A stretch of DNA of 64,000 nt from Platycnemis pennipes (Eukaryota; Arthropoda; Insecta; Odonata; Platycnemididae), in contig OW121848.1 of NCBI GenBank assembly GCA_933228895.1, forward strand, positions 92,461,470 through 92,525,469, given 5' to 3'. Below are positions 11,341 to 23,779 of this stretch, piece by piece (positions within the stretch are counted from its first letter, which is position 1; each line of letters opens with the position of its first letter). A program made the position numbers and the translations under genes. The notes beneath the pieces were generated by a model, which was not told the origin of the DNA, did not search any database, and saw nothing but the letters and a program-made list of their open reading frames with translations.

Positions 11341-11730
11341 TAACGTAATTCTAAAAAAATGCTTTGTTCAACTCACCATAATTTTAGAAAACAAATTTCT
11401 TTTTTTTCAAACTGAAGAATTTTAAAATGAACGAATTTAGTTTCAAATCACACCTCATTCTTTTAATCATAACGTAATTCTAAAAAAATTATTTGTTCAA
11501 CTCGCCATAATCTTAGAAAATAAATTTCCTTTTTTTTTCAAAGTGAAGAATTTTAAAATGAACGAATTTAGTTTCAAATCACACCTCATTCTTTTAATCA
11601 TAACGTAATTCTAAAAAAAATTATTTGTTCAACTCGCCATAATCTTAGAAAACAAATTTCCTTTTTTTTTCAGTGAAGAATTTAAAAATGAACGAATTTA
11701 GTTTCAAATCACACCTCATTCTTTTAATCA
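11341..11730 (+). repeat. Three-unit tandem array, unit about 130 bp
   Basis: Units begin with TAACGTAATTCTAAAAAAA at 11341, 11470 and 11601 (periods 129 and 131 bp) and the last ends at 11730 with CATTCTTTTAATCA. Units 2 and 3 are nearly identical; unit 1 is a little more divergent. Differences are mostly poly(A)/poly(T) length changes. This is a minisatellite-like array, AT-rich, with no coding capacity. Confidence 0.95.
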
Positions 11731-12590
11731 TATGAGGATCGAGTTTGAGTGATGGTAAGATAATTCCCACCCTTTTTAACGTCTTGAAATGTTAAAATTT
11801 GTGGTAACAAAGGTTTTTTAGAGGAAAAATTTCTAACACCATGTTGCCTACTCGAATGCTTCGATAGAATCTCTTAATGACGAAGTATCAAATCACCAAA
11901 TTAAACTCAATCATCATTGCCTCGCCGTATTTTTTTTAAAATGTAACCTAATGGTAACAAAAGGTTATTTCTCCTTTCATCCTCTTCTCCCAAAATTCCC
12001 ACCCATACCAGATCGCTCACCGGTTCTAAATAGTGGAAATTGACCTGAGATATCGTTATTTTAACGGAATTATGACTAATTCAAACTCGTAATGGAACTA
12101 AAAATCAATGTTGCCCCTTTCAAACCTTCCAAAGACAAAACACTTCGGCAACTGTATGTCGCATTTTGACAGTAACAGGCTTTGGGAATGCTCAGAGATT
12201 GCGGAAATTCAATACGCATTTTTTTACGCACGAAAACGAGATCGCTCCAACTTTATCTCTGAGTGCGGTGAATATTGCAAATTTCTTCCCTTTCAGTAGC
12301 GGCTGATAATGACAGACTTGTGCGGGCGCACTGTCGAAAAAGCCCGCAATACCATTCCTTCAGTGAACCACCATTCCAAACGCGCGAGTTCTTCCTTCCG
12401 GTTGGAGGAGACAGGTGCCACTCGTGAAACAAGGACTTCACGATCCACTAAAATAAAGGAACATCTACGGAGACTGACGGGAGATCGGAAGAAATGGCAA
12501 GTGTGCCCACACGCACATAAAACAATAGGGAATCGGATGTATTCCCGAGCGATAGATATCCTCCCACCACGATCGTGAGAGACCGAAAAG
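11731..12590. other. Unassigned DNA
   Basis: No recognised gene. Overlapping frames on both strands at 12253-12646 show no domain or splice-bounded exon. Confidence 0.35.
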
Positions 12591-12910
12591 ACTATTGGAC
12601 GGTGGCGTGCGTTGAGCGGAGTGGAGAGGGATGTTAAAAAAAACACGAAAAAAATTAAATAAAAGTGGATTTTTTTGCGACAACGGGACGGATGTGCGAC
12701 TGCCTCTCATGTATTGATCAGATCCGCAACCGAGAGGAGGAGGGGGGCGGGGGGCTGCCCCATTTTCGCCCCTCGCGTCCCTTTCCGCCCCCGCATTCCA
12801 CCACCGCAGCCGCAAAGCCCTGGCAGGCGGACCCTCTCCCTCCGGAGTGACCCCGCCGCCGGCCACGACTGCCTCTCTCATGAGTGAAGAGGAGAACACT
12901 GTGCTACGTG
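12591..12910. other. GC-rich island
   Basis: Compact CpG-rich block, with frames open on both strands (for example 12465-12989 minus, 12665-12887 plus). No domain is recognisable. Confidence 0.4.
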
Positions 12911-14005
12911 AAACTCTTCGCGTCAACCGGGATTGCTGCCTTTCAATATTAACCACGGTTAACATCGAGGTTACCGGGAATCTTAACATTTCTTAAAACT
13001 TGTTCGTTGCGCATTTATTTTCTTTAGTGAAATGGCCCACCCTAAAGCTCTATGAACTCTCGAGGCTATTGTGATACAGTGGTAACATTAAAATGATTCG
13101 TATTCGATGCTTTCAGTATCCTGCTTTAAGGTGGTTTAACGGTTTCCCAATGTTTTGAGGAGCCAGGACAGATATCACCACTGGGATTGAATATTTATAC
13201 CAGAATGATTAATATACCTGTTCCGCCGACAGTAATAATCAATAATGTTATTAATAGTTTTATAAATTACTATTTATTTAAATTTTTTAATGCTATTTTG
13301 ACTAAATATGGAAAATCTATGGCATCTGTGAGGAGAAAAGTGCAGTGCTAAATTACGCTAATCTAAGGATAAAATGAAAATAAGAACGTGTAATTATTTC
13401 TTAATTAATTTGTCAATTTTTATGTTTATTTAATTATATGTTTCACAGACGGAAAATTTCGATTCAATACGCTCGGTCACATTGTCTCTCGCATGGTGAC
13501 ACCTAGAAAATTGAGTTGATAGGGTAGGTTATAGCTCAGCAAGTACTATTCCCAAAGACGAGTGAAATTGGTAATTGTTCAGGCTAAGGAGGCTGGCCTT
13601 ACCTTGAGTCATATTTAGTTTCCTTCAACGTTCACATGATCAGTTAACTTGACTACTTACATTTATTGCCGATGAGTTATCAGACGCTGAAACCGTAATT
13701 GAATAGAAAATATTCTTTTAACTTAGAGGTCTACTATTTGGTACACCTCACTGTCATAGCTAGGTGGACATAAAGGTGCAAAAGAAATAATTGAAATAGT
13801 GTGTAGAAGGTAGATTATGAAGAATATAGGTAGTAGAATATTAAACCGTTGGTCTCTAAGCAACTTGGACAGCTAACAGCAGGTAAATCATGAAGAATAT
13901 AGTAAGCGGTGAAATCAGCCGGATGGCATGTCTAGGAGTTGAAATGGGTCTATGCAACGAGATTCAATACAAATAATAGTAAGAAAAAATAGAATAAAAA
14001 TGCGC
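12911..14005. other. Unassigned AT-rich DNA
   Basis: No gene recognised. ATGAAGAATATAG occurs at about 13818 and 13892, possibly the two ends of a small repeated unit. Confidence 0.35.
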
Positions 14006-14009
14006 AAAT

Positions 14010-14370
14010 GCTGGTCGTGGTGGCCAGGTCGGTAACTCGACGATCTGACAACCAATTAGGTCGTGGGGTCGAATGCCATCTCGGGTATGAATGTCATTTT
14101 TTTTAGGATTAGGATAACATTAGTTTAGATCGTGCGATATAATTTTAGTAGTTGGAGTGCCTATCGCATAATTTTACTGACACTCTTGGTTGCAAAGGTT
14201 GTTCATGCCTCCATGCCTGGTTCATACTTGAGTCCTACGAGATGAGAACTTCGAGGCCAGCAGTCCGTACGGCAAAAGAAATATTAAAATGTTGAACTCG
14301 AAGCAACTTGTACCAAGAGTGAGCTAACACAAATACAGGGTTTTTCCTACATCCTTCCTACGATTAAAAA
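14010..14370 (+). mobile_element. tRNA-derived SINE
   Basis: Box A TGGCCAGGTCGG (14021-14032) and a slightly degenerate box B GGGTCGAATGCC (14067-14077) are followed by CGGGTATGAATGTC, as in the other SINEs here. A distal segment with CAGGGTTTTTC near 14337 is shared with the SINE at 24170-24330, which suggests that the family body extends about 300 bp. Boundaries are approximate. Confidence 0.65.
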
Positions 14371-15374
14371 ATATTGAATTTATACAATTCCCCAGGTGTC
14401 CTAAGAGTCGAAATAAGGCATCAGTTGTCGGTCCCCATACAAGATAATGATAAATGTCAGCGCCGAAGAGGTCGGAAAACAATGTTGCTGTCAAAGACAA
14501 TCTAATCTACCGTAATGACTCAGAGAGGTCACTCTACCACTCATTCTTTCCGATCTACACGAATTGCAATTGCGCTGAATGTTTTTCATGTCCACGATGT
14601 TTGGAGGTACGCTTCCCTTGCGTTAGATTATCAGGATCCAGTTTCTCACCCCTGAATGATTCCAATGAAACGCGCTCTGCTATTGGCTACTCTTTTGAGC
14701 CCACGCGATGTGATCGAATTTCCCTTCCATCTCCTCACCCCCACCCCCAATTACGAACAAAATGACGTCCTAATCACCGACTGAGCTCTTTTTCAAAGGG
14801 ATATTTTCGGTTTATGGCTGAAAGCGAGGGGGCCCTCGGGAATTTTTCGTTCGTTAAAAGGGCAATTACGTGGTACTGAGAAATTTTCGCTTGCTGTATC
14901 TTAATTTCTTTCTCCCAAGGAGGCTATTTTACTCTGACTAACAATACGTTAGCAGCGCATTACTGCATAATCTTTATTCCCTTGAAATGCAGGTATTAAT
15001 TATATAATGCTATCACAAACATTTTCGTGTGATTATTTGAAAAGGTCGAAGTCGATAATCGATAATTTAGTAATATATGCATATATAGCATGGTTGTAAA
15101 AAAAATGGATCCTCACATAGTCAACCATTATTTGTATTGCATTGATGTAGCTATGTAATATTTAGTATTATAAATTCAATGCGGTATTTAAATGCTAACA
15201 TCAAGCTACAAACTTTAATTTACTTAATAGGTACGGGAATGATAAGGAATAAAAATATAGAATGTAATGAGTAATTATGCGTGGAAAGTGGTGGACTTAT
15301 AAATCATTTGGATAAATAACTGAAAGGGGAGTATATTTAATAAATTAAGTCTCCATATTATGCAGTTTTTTTAC
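14371..15374. other. Unassigned DNA
   Basis: A 103-codon plus frame at 14454-14765 has no recognisable domain, and a chance frame is likely. The rest is AT-rich. Confidence 0.35.
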
Positions 15375-15434
15375 ATTTTCTGGATAACCGACGAATCATT
15401 GGTATTTGGTTTCGGAAATACCAAGAAAAGTCGA
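15375..15434. repeat. Small nested fold-back element
   Basis: Outer arms TTCTGGATAACCGAC and GTCGATTATCTGGAA pair with three mismatches. Inside them TTGGTATTT (15399-15407) and AAATACCAA (15416-15424) pair perfectly around an 8-base loop. It could be a minimal pogo-like MITE remnant, but no target-site duplication was confirmed. Confidence 0.5.
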
Positions 15435-18400
15435 TTATCTGGAATTTATTAAGCATTTCACATCATTATATTTGATAAAATTCCTGCTGGATCAATCGTT
15501 GCCATAAAATGGAACCTTTCCCCACCGATGTCCTACCATCTATATCTATTTATGTCACCCACCGAACGATGGTAATCAAGGAACGTAAAACGAATTCGCA
15601 TTGCAAAGGAAATACTTTATGGAGGAAATATGCGAAAAAAGCTGCTCTACTGTGAAAAAAAGTTAAAGTAGAACGTTTCCCCATTATTTCTTGGATTTCT
15701 CGACTGCCGTGGAACCAAGTATTATTTTATCATTAACGCACAACGACATTTTTCGACCATGGGTACGGGGAATTGCGTTCGCTGAACATTGGTTTTAAGG
15801 CTAGCATTCTTCGGTTTTGGAACACGTCGAAAAAGAATTTTTCCATGCCCAAAGAGAAAGGTCAAAGTTGAAACTACTTTAAAACTACTCATGCCGGTGA
15901 AAGGGATTTGTGGAAAAAGGGCCTCTTAAAAGTTGGCAGAAGCAATTCCATCGTTTGTTCATAAAATGAATTCAAGTCTCAGAAAACTACGGGAATTAGT
16001 ATGAGATTAAAATACCTGATATAGGATCGTATTTATATGATTTAACAATAGTTAAGAATTTATAATAATTTACCATTTTCCGTCATTCAATTCACTTCCT
16101 GTAACTACCGAATATAGATGTATGTACATACATCAGTGCTTTGATATTTTTTGGTAGAATCGCTAAAAAACGTGAGATAAATGAACATTGTATAAGTACT
16201 TCGTTGCACTAACTAATCTTTTAGACTTGAATTAATAAAAATTTAAAAGGGAGTACCTTAGCTTCAACAGAAATTTTTAGTGACGATTTATTTCGCTGTA
16301 GCAATGCAGGTAAAATGACATAAGTATACATGCATATAAAAAAAATACAATATAGGTATATATAAAATAAAATAGCATAGGTATAAATTATAATCCGCGG
16401 TATCCTAGGTTTAACTGGCATTGTCGATCTTAACATTTGACATTCCCTCGGTACTCGCGCCGATAGGGTAAGTGCGTATGTTATGTGTATTTGAAATTCA
16501 TCCATAACTCAGAGTATTCTTGGGCGAAGAAAGTATGAGATATAAAGTAAAGAAATATAGGAAAATAAGAGCGATGAAATGACATCCAAAAAACAGGTAA
16601 TACACCTAAACTATGCCTTTTAAATATTATGTATGAAATGATGAAAATAGTGATTTTGAAAATTCAAACCTAATGAGCAAATTTCAAACAACTAAGGGCT
16701 GAAAAATAATTTGTTGCATTGGCTTTTTTAGTTTATTGCAGGGAATACCGAATATTGATACTTGAAAAAGAGGAAATTCGGAAAAAATGGAAAAGTATAG
16801 GGTAACAGACGGTAATAACAAAAAACTCTACGACAAAACGAGGAAGAAAAGCTGAAGTTCATAATGAGATAAATATTAAGCAGCAGGCATATCAGATACA
16901 CCTTGTGAAACATAATTAAGAATTAATGTAAGCATAAAGTTTATAACTCTAGCCGTACGTGATTAAAAGACAGGTCAAGGGAGAGAAAACAAGTTTGCCA
17001 TAAATATGATAGAATACGGCAAATAATTTGCCCCCGACAACAGCGGCAATTTTAACAATCCTTTGAAAACTAAGAATGCGAGTGCTGAGAACGTGAATGA
17101 AACTATGATGAATCAATTTGAGCATCACTCATGATTTGAATTGATGCGATCTTTCTCAATTTTCATACAATGTTAACATTGTGATATTAAAGATTTATTT
17201 GCTCGATCAAAAAGGTCTACCACTGAGATTTACGAAAATATTACTTCGCAGAAAATGGAAATCATCATGACAGAATGAAATTATTACTAATGCTCGGCAT
17301 TTGAAGCCGTTAGTCAAGATCTTTAATTGAGCCTCACGGTACAAATAGTTTGAGAAGACGGCAGTTAAGCGCGGCAGGGCTTGAATATTTATTCCAGGAT
17401 GACTAATGTACTCGGCCCGACGACCTTTTTTGTCTTGCCACAACAATTATTCCATAATCCCGCAAGCAGTTATCTCCTCCCCTCGACTCCTCGCTTTTCC
17501 ACACCTAGGCCTCTCTTATCTCTCCATTAACAGCATAGCTCTTTCTTCCACACTGCCTTTGATGGCCTCCAAGCTATTTACACTGCCCTCTACAGCCCCA
17601 TTTTTGGCTACCCACTCAAGACTATTGTTTTTATTTGTTCATAATCCTCCATCCTGAACGAAGACAAAATTTGCATAACGGCTGCATTCGTATCGCACTG
17701 AATGCATTTTCCAAGTCTGCCAGCTAGGGTTGCCAATTCGTAATTTTTTTGTTAAATCCTCCCTGAAAAGTTGCCAGAAAGTTGCTAGGAAGAGGTCAAG
17801 ATACACGATAAGTTGTTAAAAGTTGCTGCAATTTCTGTTTGTACCTACCAATGCAGTATGAAAATTTTCAATCTAATCATATTTAGACAATTATAATAAT
17901 GGAAGGACATATTGATATATACAGCGTTTAATTTCCTATATACCAATAACACGTAACATATTTGACTAATTTGCAGTAATTTTTCTGTTTTTAACACTAC
18001 TCATTAAAACTTCTTTCCTAATATGTGCCTTTATCCATGTCATAAATTTTTTACCCACTGTAGGCCATTAATAAGAGATATTCTGGTCACCCTTTGCATA
18101 TTATTATTAGCCTTTCGAAACCGGTATTGTTTTTTTTTACCGAAGTCCTTTTCTTCTCCCTATCTCAAGCCTATTGATTTTCGTCCTTGTAGGTATTCCA
18201 CTTGTTCTAATTTGTCTCATGGTCTTCTGTGTAGCACTTATCCTTCAATTTTTCTCTCCATTATGATTTCGACTTATATAGTTTATGTGAAAATTTTTAC
18301 GACAAGATACAATGCAATTGCAGGTCTTAAATATTCCGTTAGTAAAAGAAGGCTTTTCTGTTGACGTTCCCCGAGTGAGTGAACTTTCGAAAAAGGAGCA

Positions 18401-19038
18401 AGCAACTTCGTGGGCACAGACGAGGGAATCCTCCAAGCTTAAAATTATCAAGTTTGGTGAAGTCCTCTCCGAGGAAGACCAAACTGCTGCAGCTCACGAC
18501 AAAATGGCTTCTTTTATTATATTTATGCACTGTTTAGGCTCACAGAAGACATTGGCGATGGCGGATCTGCCACTAATTTATTCTACAGGAAACGAACCGT
18601 GCCGGGATACATGATCCGTTAAAGTTAGGAGCCATTGTGACTGACGGACTCAGAATATCCAGTTAACGTTTTATGTCTACTTTTGGAAATAATAAAGGAG
18701 AGCTCAACGTAACAGAAGAATTTTGAGCATCATCGCCCTCTCGGTGCTACTATGGGGCACAGCGCGGATTACGGAATTTTTCTCCCTCGATAGAAAATTC
18801 TTGGCGCATTCCTATCATTTATTTTCTAAAAGTTTTGCCCCCAGGCTCCAAATAATTTCACGCTTCGCCTCCTAAGGAGATTCCGTTCTTTGCTTCACTG
18901 TGCCGGGATTTTCCTGTTCTTTTTCCTCATTCATCGCATCATTTTCCAGCCCAAAGTTAGTCAATTTCCATTCCGGAGAATTACTTTTCAAACAATAAAG
19001 TAATTAGCTATTCACATACCGTTTTTTCCAATACTCCT
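15435..19038. other. Unassigned AT-rich DNA
   Basis: About 3.6 kb without a recognised gene. A 100-codon frame at 18312-18614 starts just after a possible acceptor (GCAATTGCAG at about 18322) but has no family match that I recognise. The minus strand of 18000-18280 gives broken LINE- or transposase-like peptides that I could not assign. Confidence 0.3.
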
Positions 19039-19409
19039 GGGGTCGTCCATAAATTACTTTACGTTATCTGGGGAGGGGATGTCGGGCCAAACGTTACGTA
19101 CAATCTCGACAGAGAGTGGAACCTTTACGTAGGGAGAAATTTACGCAATAAATTCTTACTTTCTCTCTTACCCAAATAATATTAATTGATGATATAGGCA
19201 CGTTAATATTAGTTAATAAATATTAGCATTAAGAAGAAACAACGGTATTTATAAAGAATATCCATTTTATTATTCACAAGAAAGAGCGGGTTCATTGGCA
19301 GCGTTACATCATTTAGGGGGTAGGGAAAGTCAGAGAATGTCACGTGGCGATATATAGGGAAGGAAGGGGAGGGAATAAAAAAGTGAAAAATTACGTAATA
19401 TGTGGTCAA
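19039..19409. mobile_element. MITE-like element with degenerate terminal inverted repeats
   Basis: The left end GGGGTCGTCCATAAATTAC and the reverse complement of the right end (GACCACATATTACGTAATTT) are similar with gaps. Both ends carry ACGTAA/TTACG-type strings. Ends of the form GGGTCGTCCATAAATTACG recur in arthropod DNA-transposon relics, which is the basis for the call. There is no transposase, and the superfamily is uncertain. Confidence 0.45.
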
Positions 19410-20859
19410 TTACTATACTGTAAGATGCCTTCTCCTTCTGAAATATTATCGTGTCAAAAAATTTCCCAAAAATGAATGGAATTGATTTCGATTCAATTTA
19501 TTTAGTTTCACGCCGGAATGAAATGAAAGACTTGTTGTTCAGTACGAGAAATTTGGCGAAAAAAGTAAGAGAAAAACATGAATTGTACACAGTGAATAAA
19601 TATATAAAACGGGATATATTCACGGTAGATATAGCGCGTTGGGATGCTGACCGTAGGACTCGGGTTAAATCATTCAAATCAAGCTGGGTTATTTCCTGGG
19701 TAAAGATATTGCTGGGAAACTACTGGTGGCACATGGAAGGGAATCGCCTCACCTATTCTTGAGTGTGAATGTCACTCACTGCTAAGGTGCTCTCTAACCT
19801 CACCAACCTGACCAACCATCGGCTTAAACACAAGTTGATCACGGCCATGGTAAGGGGTGTCATCCCACGAGTCCCATTCGATCAATTAAGCTTGTCTCAG
19901 AAGTAATCTATCGACCATCAAAAGGATGCAATAATGGCATCTTATCCCCATGAATTTTAAGATCCTAATCCGAGGATTTTTTAGGGGTCCAAAGTTAACG
20001 ACCAGTGGTACATTGATTCCAAGGACGGGCGTACGCGTGGAAAGAGATGGGACCGGACGTTTGAAAGAGAAACAGCGAAATGGGAAGTTGACTTGAATGA
20101 GGGTTGAATTGAAACCATCGGGAGGGCAAGGAACTTTGTAGATTCGACATCTTCTCGTCCCCAAATATCCCGCGGCTGCTATCCACTGCCTTTCACTTTC
20201 CCTGTTCCTCGTACTTTCTCTTCCCTACAGCTCTCATAATTTCCACCGCAAACCGGCATAACTCTCCTCTTCTGTCCCATTTTCCTGCGGGCATTCCTCG
20301 TCATGGGAAGAACGATGGTGGGAAAATATTCAAGTGGAATGAGAGTTGCGTGAGCTGGTACGACGAATGGAATCTCTATAGAGAGATGAACGTAGGAACC
20401 ATTTATTCACAAGAAAAAAATTCAGACAACAAATTCGATCCACATGGTGGGACGTTTGAATTTTGGATTACTTAGTTCTCAAACTGAATGGGAGAGGAAG
20501 TTGTGGGGGAGAAAATATAAAATCAGGGTAAGTGCGTGGAGCAGATAATGAGAAGCAATAGGTTGCTAAAGGCTATGATGGAATGATTATGAGAATATTA
20601 AGTGGAAAAGAAGAAAGATAAAAGACCTTTGACATTGGATGAAGAGAAGTAGGGCCTGCGCTTGCTGCAAAGATGAATATTATAGGTATACACTGGCCAA
20701 AATGATGAAAAAAGTGAAGAAATCCAGTCAAGGTAATACCAATAATGCATTTAAAAAGTCTTAATTTTGTTCAAACAAGGCCAAAATAAAATTTTTTGGA
20801 ATTAAAAAAGGAGTTTAACATTAAATGCTATGAGGCATCCTTCCTGATGAAAATAAAGT
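19410..20859. other. Unassigned DNA
   Basis: No recognised gene or repeat. A 103-codon plus frame (19451-19762) and minus frames at 19886-20186 have no domain. Confidence 0.35.
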
Positions 20860-21660
20860 CGCACGACGCAGTCAATAACGAATCGCTCACCGCCTACTTC
20901 TTCCCAGTCATGGAGAAACGGGGTACACGCTCTACAATACATCCTACCTAAAACCTTTGAACCTTCCTTCCCTAACCAGGAGCCGCTCTGCCCTTCACTT
21001 GACCTTCCTCGTCTCCCTTTCGTCCTCGCCCTCGTTTTCCCAACCATCTCTCTCCTCATCCCTTCGCACCACACTCGGACGGATTTTTCCCACTCGCGTC
21101 TCTCTCTCACCCCTTTGGAATAAACTTCCCCATCTCCGCATCCAGAGAGTGCCGCGCTGTTGTTGTCACTCCGCCCACACTCCTCCAAGCTACGCGGAAA
21201 ACCCTGTGAAACCCTTTCGCCACCCTCCAGCTCCTGCCCACCCTGTGACCTCCTTTTTCCCGCCCCGAAAAGGGGCATCCCTCGCCATTAGTGCCCCCCC
21301 TCCCTCCCTCTTCTCACTTCCCACTTTCCTGTTCGCCCCCACGTGCCTCCTCCGTCCTTTTCTCCTTCATTCGTCCTTCACCCGTCCTTGTCCTCAATCC
21401 GTACCTCCTCCCTTCTCCTCTCGCTTTTGGTGATCCGTCGCCTTCAGAAACTTTTAACTCTCCTAATTACACCTATATTCTCCCTTTTGTCTCCACCACA
21501 AACTCATTCTTTCTTTCCTCTTCCCTCCTGAGCAGAGTATGAATCCGTGGCCTTTAGCCGCCGCGGAACTTTTGTAATTTTCCCGAGGAGACCTCGATCG
21601 TCGCTCCGAGGTTTTTGCTCTCGTCTTCGTTTTGCTTCCGACCCTTAGTCCCCCAATGAA
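20860..21660. other. GC-rich polypyrimidine island
   Basis: The plus strand is dominated by C and T, peaking at 20980-21440. Two 158-codon frames in opposite strands (20957-21433 plus, 20802-21278 minus) overlap each other. They are Ser/Pro/Leu-rich and Gly/Arg/Glu-rich as composition predicts, so neither is called as a gene. Confidence 0.45.
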
Positions 21661-21957
21661 ATAATAATTCTTCTCATAAAAGTGTAATTAACTTCCCTCC
21701 GCATGATATAGTATGCCCACGCCACTATGGCCACCAAAGTTAGCGCTCGCCATAATTCCTCAAGGTGGTTCTTATTACTTGGAAATCAACGTTTATAAAA
21801 ACGTTCCGCAAAGGAATTCAAAGTAGACTAAAAAACTTGCGGCTTCATCGTTAAGACACCAAGAAATTCTAAGAAGTTTTGCCATCCCCGTTAAGAATAA
21901 AATCTGCTGTGCAAATTTCAGGCCAACAACACCACTGTCCATGAATCTCAAGCTTTG

Positions 21958-22470
21958 TTAGCATTGGCTCTCCCATGTATCTATCTCTCTATCGGCCAAC
22001 CTCTATAATAATTTGATCCTTCCTTTTTTAGGTCTTTTATCATACTTCTCAACCGAGGTCTTCTTTTACCACCTTTCCGATTCATTTTTCCACAACAAGC
22101 TCCGCCAAGGCCAGTATGAAAAGGCTGTTCCGTCTTAGTTTCAGAATTTCCATTAGAGCACTTCTACTTTGCTTATGATCTCTTTGTTAGTTACTTAATA
22201 TCTCCTTTGATCTTCCAATTCTTTTGTATTGCCCCATTGTCAAATGATAATACTGTAATGCCTTCTATGCATATATCTATGTCTCACTACCATAAAATAG
22301 CATGTGCCATTCATGTTTTTATGAAGTGAATCCTTACCATTAAGCTTGCACTTCCAACTACGAGTCGATCTAAATACATTTGCTACTCATAATTTTCCTT
22401 ATCTCTTCATTTATCATAAATTATTCTGCTCCCCAAATTGCTATACTCTGTGACAGTGTGATCAGCTGTT
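21958..22470 (-). mobile_element. Old RTE-type LINE 3' fragment
   Basis: The minus strand encodes, through stops and at least one frameshift, LGSRIIYD, then LWYGSET, then GKMNRKGGKRRPRL and IKDLKKEGSNYY, ending RLADREIDTWESQC and a stop at 21958-21960. This order matches the C-terminal region of the RTE-like copies at 42000-42285 and 46300-46870 (YLGSRVTYDG, LYGSESWT, GKVNGKNGRGRPR, VKDVKERNY, RLADRRIEW). It is much more diverged than those copies and is probably a different, older subfamily. Confidence 0.65.
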
Positions 22471-22689
22471 ATTTTCCTAGATGAACATTTATTTCTATTC
22501 TAGTATGACATGCCTTTAGCTTTGCTTAGCCATTCTACTAACCATGTTTTATCTCAATAGTATTATCTTTAATTAAACAAGTGCCTTTCTTACATTCCCT
22601 CTGTCTCAGCCATGATAGCCATGACATTACAGGTTCAAAGAAATTTAGTTCTCTCTAATACACAGGCCTTGGAAGTACATTAACGCGCC

Positions 22690-22800
22690 GACCCGACAAG
22701 ACAAAGGTTCGAACTCCACCTTGGGCCAGGTTGTTTTATTTCTAGGAGTATTAGTTTTAAGTCAAACAAATGTTAGGCTAGATGCTGCGCTTTAACCTTG
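22690..22800 (+). mobile_element. tRNA-derived SINE fragment
   Basis: Box B GGTTCGAACTCC at 22706-22717 with SINE-like downstream sequence (GGGCCAGGTTGTTTTATTTC). Box A is not clearly preserved. Confidence 0.45.
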
Positions 22801-23586
22801 AAATTTGGAGCAAAATAGCCTAATTCCAGGATTATTGCTATACAGTTGGTTATTCTTTAGATCACTCCCATAGTGAATGCGATGCGATTACTTTTGTGGT
22901 TGTGTACAGCGTTGCTTTGCATTGCACGTGAGAATGTAAACAAATGCTGCCTAAATTGTAGGAGGTACCTACTGATGAATTGAGAGTATTCTCTAGAGAT
23001 ATCGCGAGTGACATTCTAGTTTTTTTGAGTTAGAATTTTTCCATTGTCAATCTAAATTGGCAATGACTACTTCGCTACTCATATTATTCTCAGAGCAGTT
23101 TTGTACCGGTTGTAAGCCTTCCACGGGTTATAAGATGACTCTATGTATTTATTTCTTTTCTCAGGAAACATTTATTTTCCCCCAATCTTCAAATTGAAAC
23201 CGTTTCCGAATCTAAGGATTCAAACTTTTTGGACGTAGGTGGGGGAAGGGGCGGATACGGTCCCAAATATATTGGCACCCGGATTAAGTCTCCTTTGCTG
23301 CATGAATTTATTTTCTTCTTTTCATCCCGCGGATATTGGCTCACTCTACTCCAGTTCCACCCCTTCTCTTTTCACCATCCAAACCTTTTCCCCATTTATT
23401 CCTTTCGCATCTATTCACATCGCTCTATCCTTTAAATGAATCGGAAATTGAGCTTATCTAATCGTTTTCCCTCTTCCCTTCCGGCAAGTAATGAGGCAGG
23501 AGAGTGCTTTCATGGTGGCTCCGTATAATACCACATTCACGACATCATAGCAGTTTTGAACCCATAATGTCTTTCAGAACATTGAA
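22801..23586. other. Unassigned DNA
   Basis: No recognised gene. Frames at 23229-23439 have no domain. Confidence 0.35.
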
Positions 23587-23779
23587 GAGATTGGAAAAGA
23601 AAATTCACTTTGTACATACATTCCACACTAAAGTTTTATTTACTTCGACCATGGTTTCGACACTTTTATGTCATTATCAAGGATAATGACATAAAAGTGT
23701 CCTTGATAATGACATAAAAGTGTCAAATAAATAAAACCTTAGTGTGTAATGTATGAAGTGAATTTTCTTTTCCAATCTC
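23587..23779. mobile_element. Head-to-head fold-back retroelement end, hammerhead-like core
   Basis: The two arms are inverted copies that start GAGATTGGAAAAGAAAATTC on the left and end with its complement at 23779. Read on the minus strand, the left arm has TTGATAA, a stem (GACA, loop, TGTC), an exact GAAA, then CCATGGTCG and AATAAAA. This is the layout of a hammerhead core, although two bases of CUGAUGA are altered. The right arm has lost the GAAACCATGGTCG segment. A 23-bp string beginning CTTGATAATGACATAAAAG is partly duplicated at the centre. Inverted terminal repeats at the 5' end are a known habit of Penelope-like elements; the assignment is inference. Confidence 0.55.

Noticed and set aside
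18000..18280. Possible minus-strand LINE or transposase relic
   Set aside because: Short peptide strings looked suggestive but could not be aligned convincingly to the LINE copies in the window.
18312..18614. 100-codon frame after a possible acceptor at 18322
   Set aside because: The peptide has more balanced composition than most, but there is no domain, no donor and no partner exon; kept only as a note.
20802..21433. Mirror pair of 158-codon frames on opposite strands
   Set aside because: Overlapping low-complexity frames from a polypyrimidine tract; no splice or domain support.
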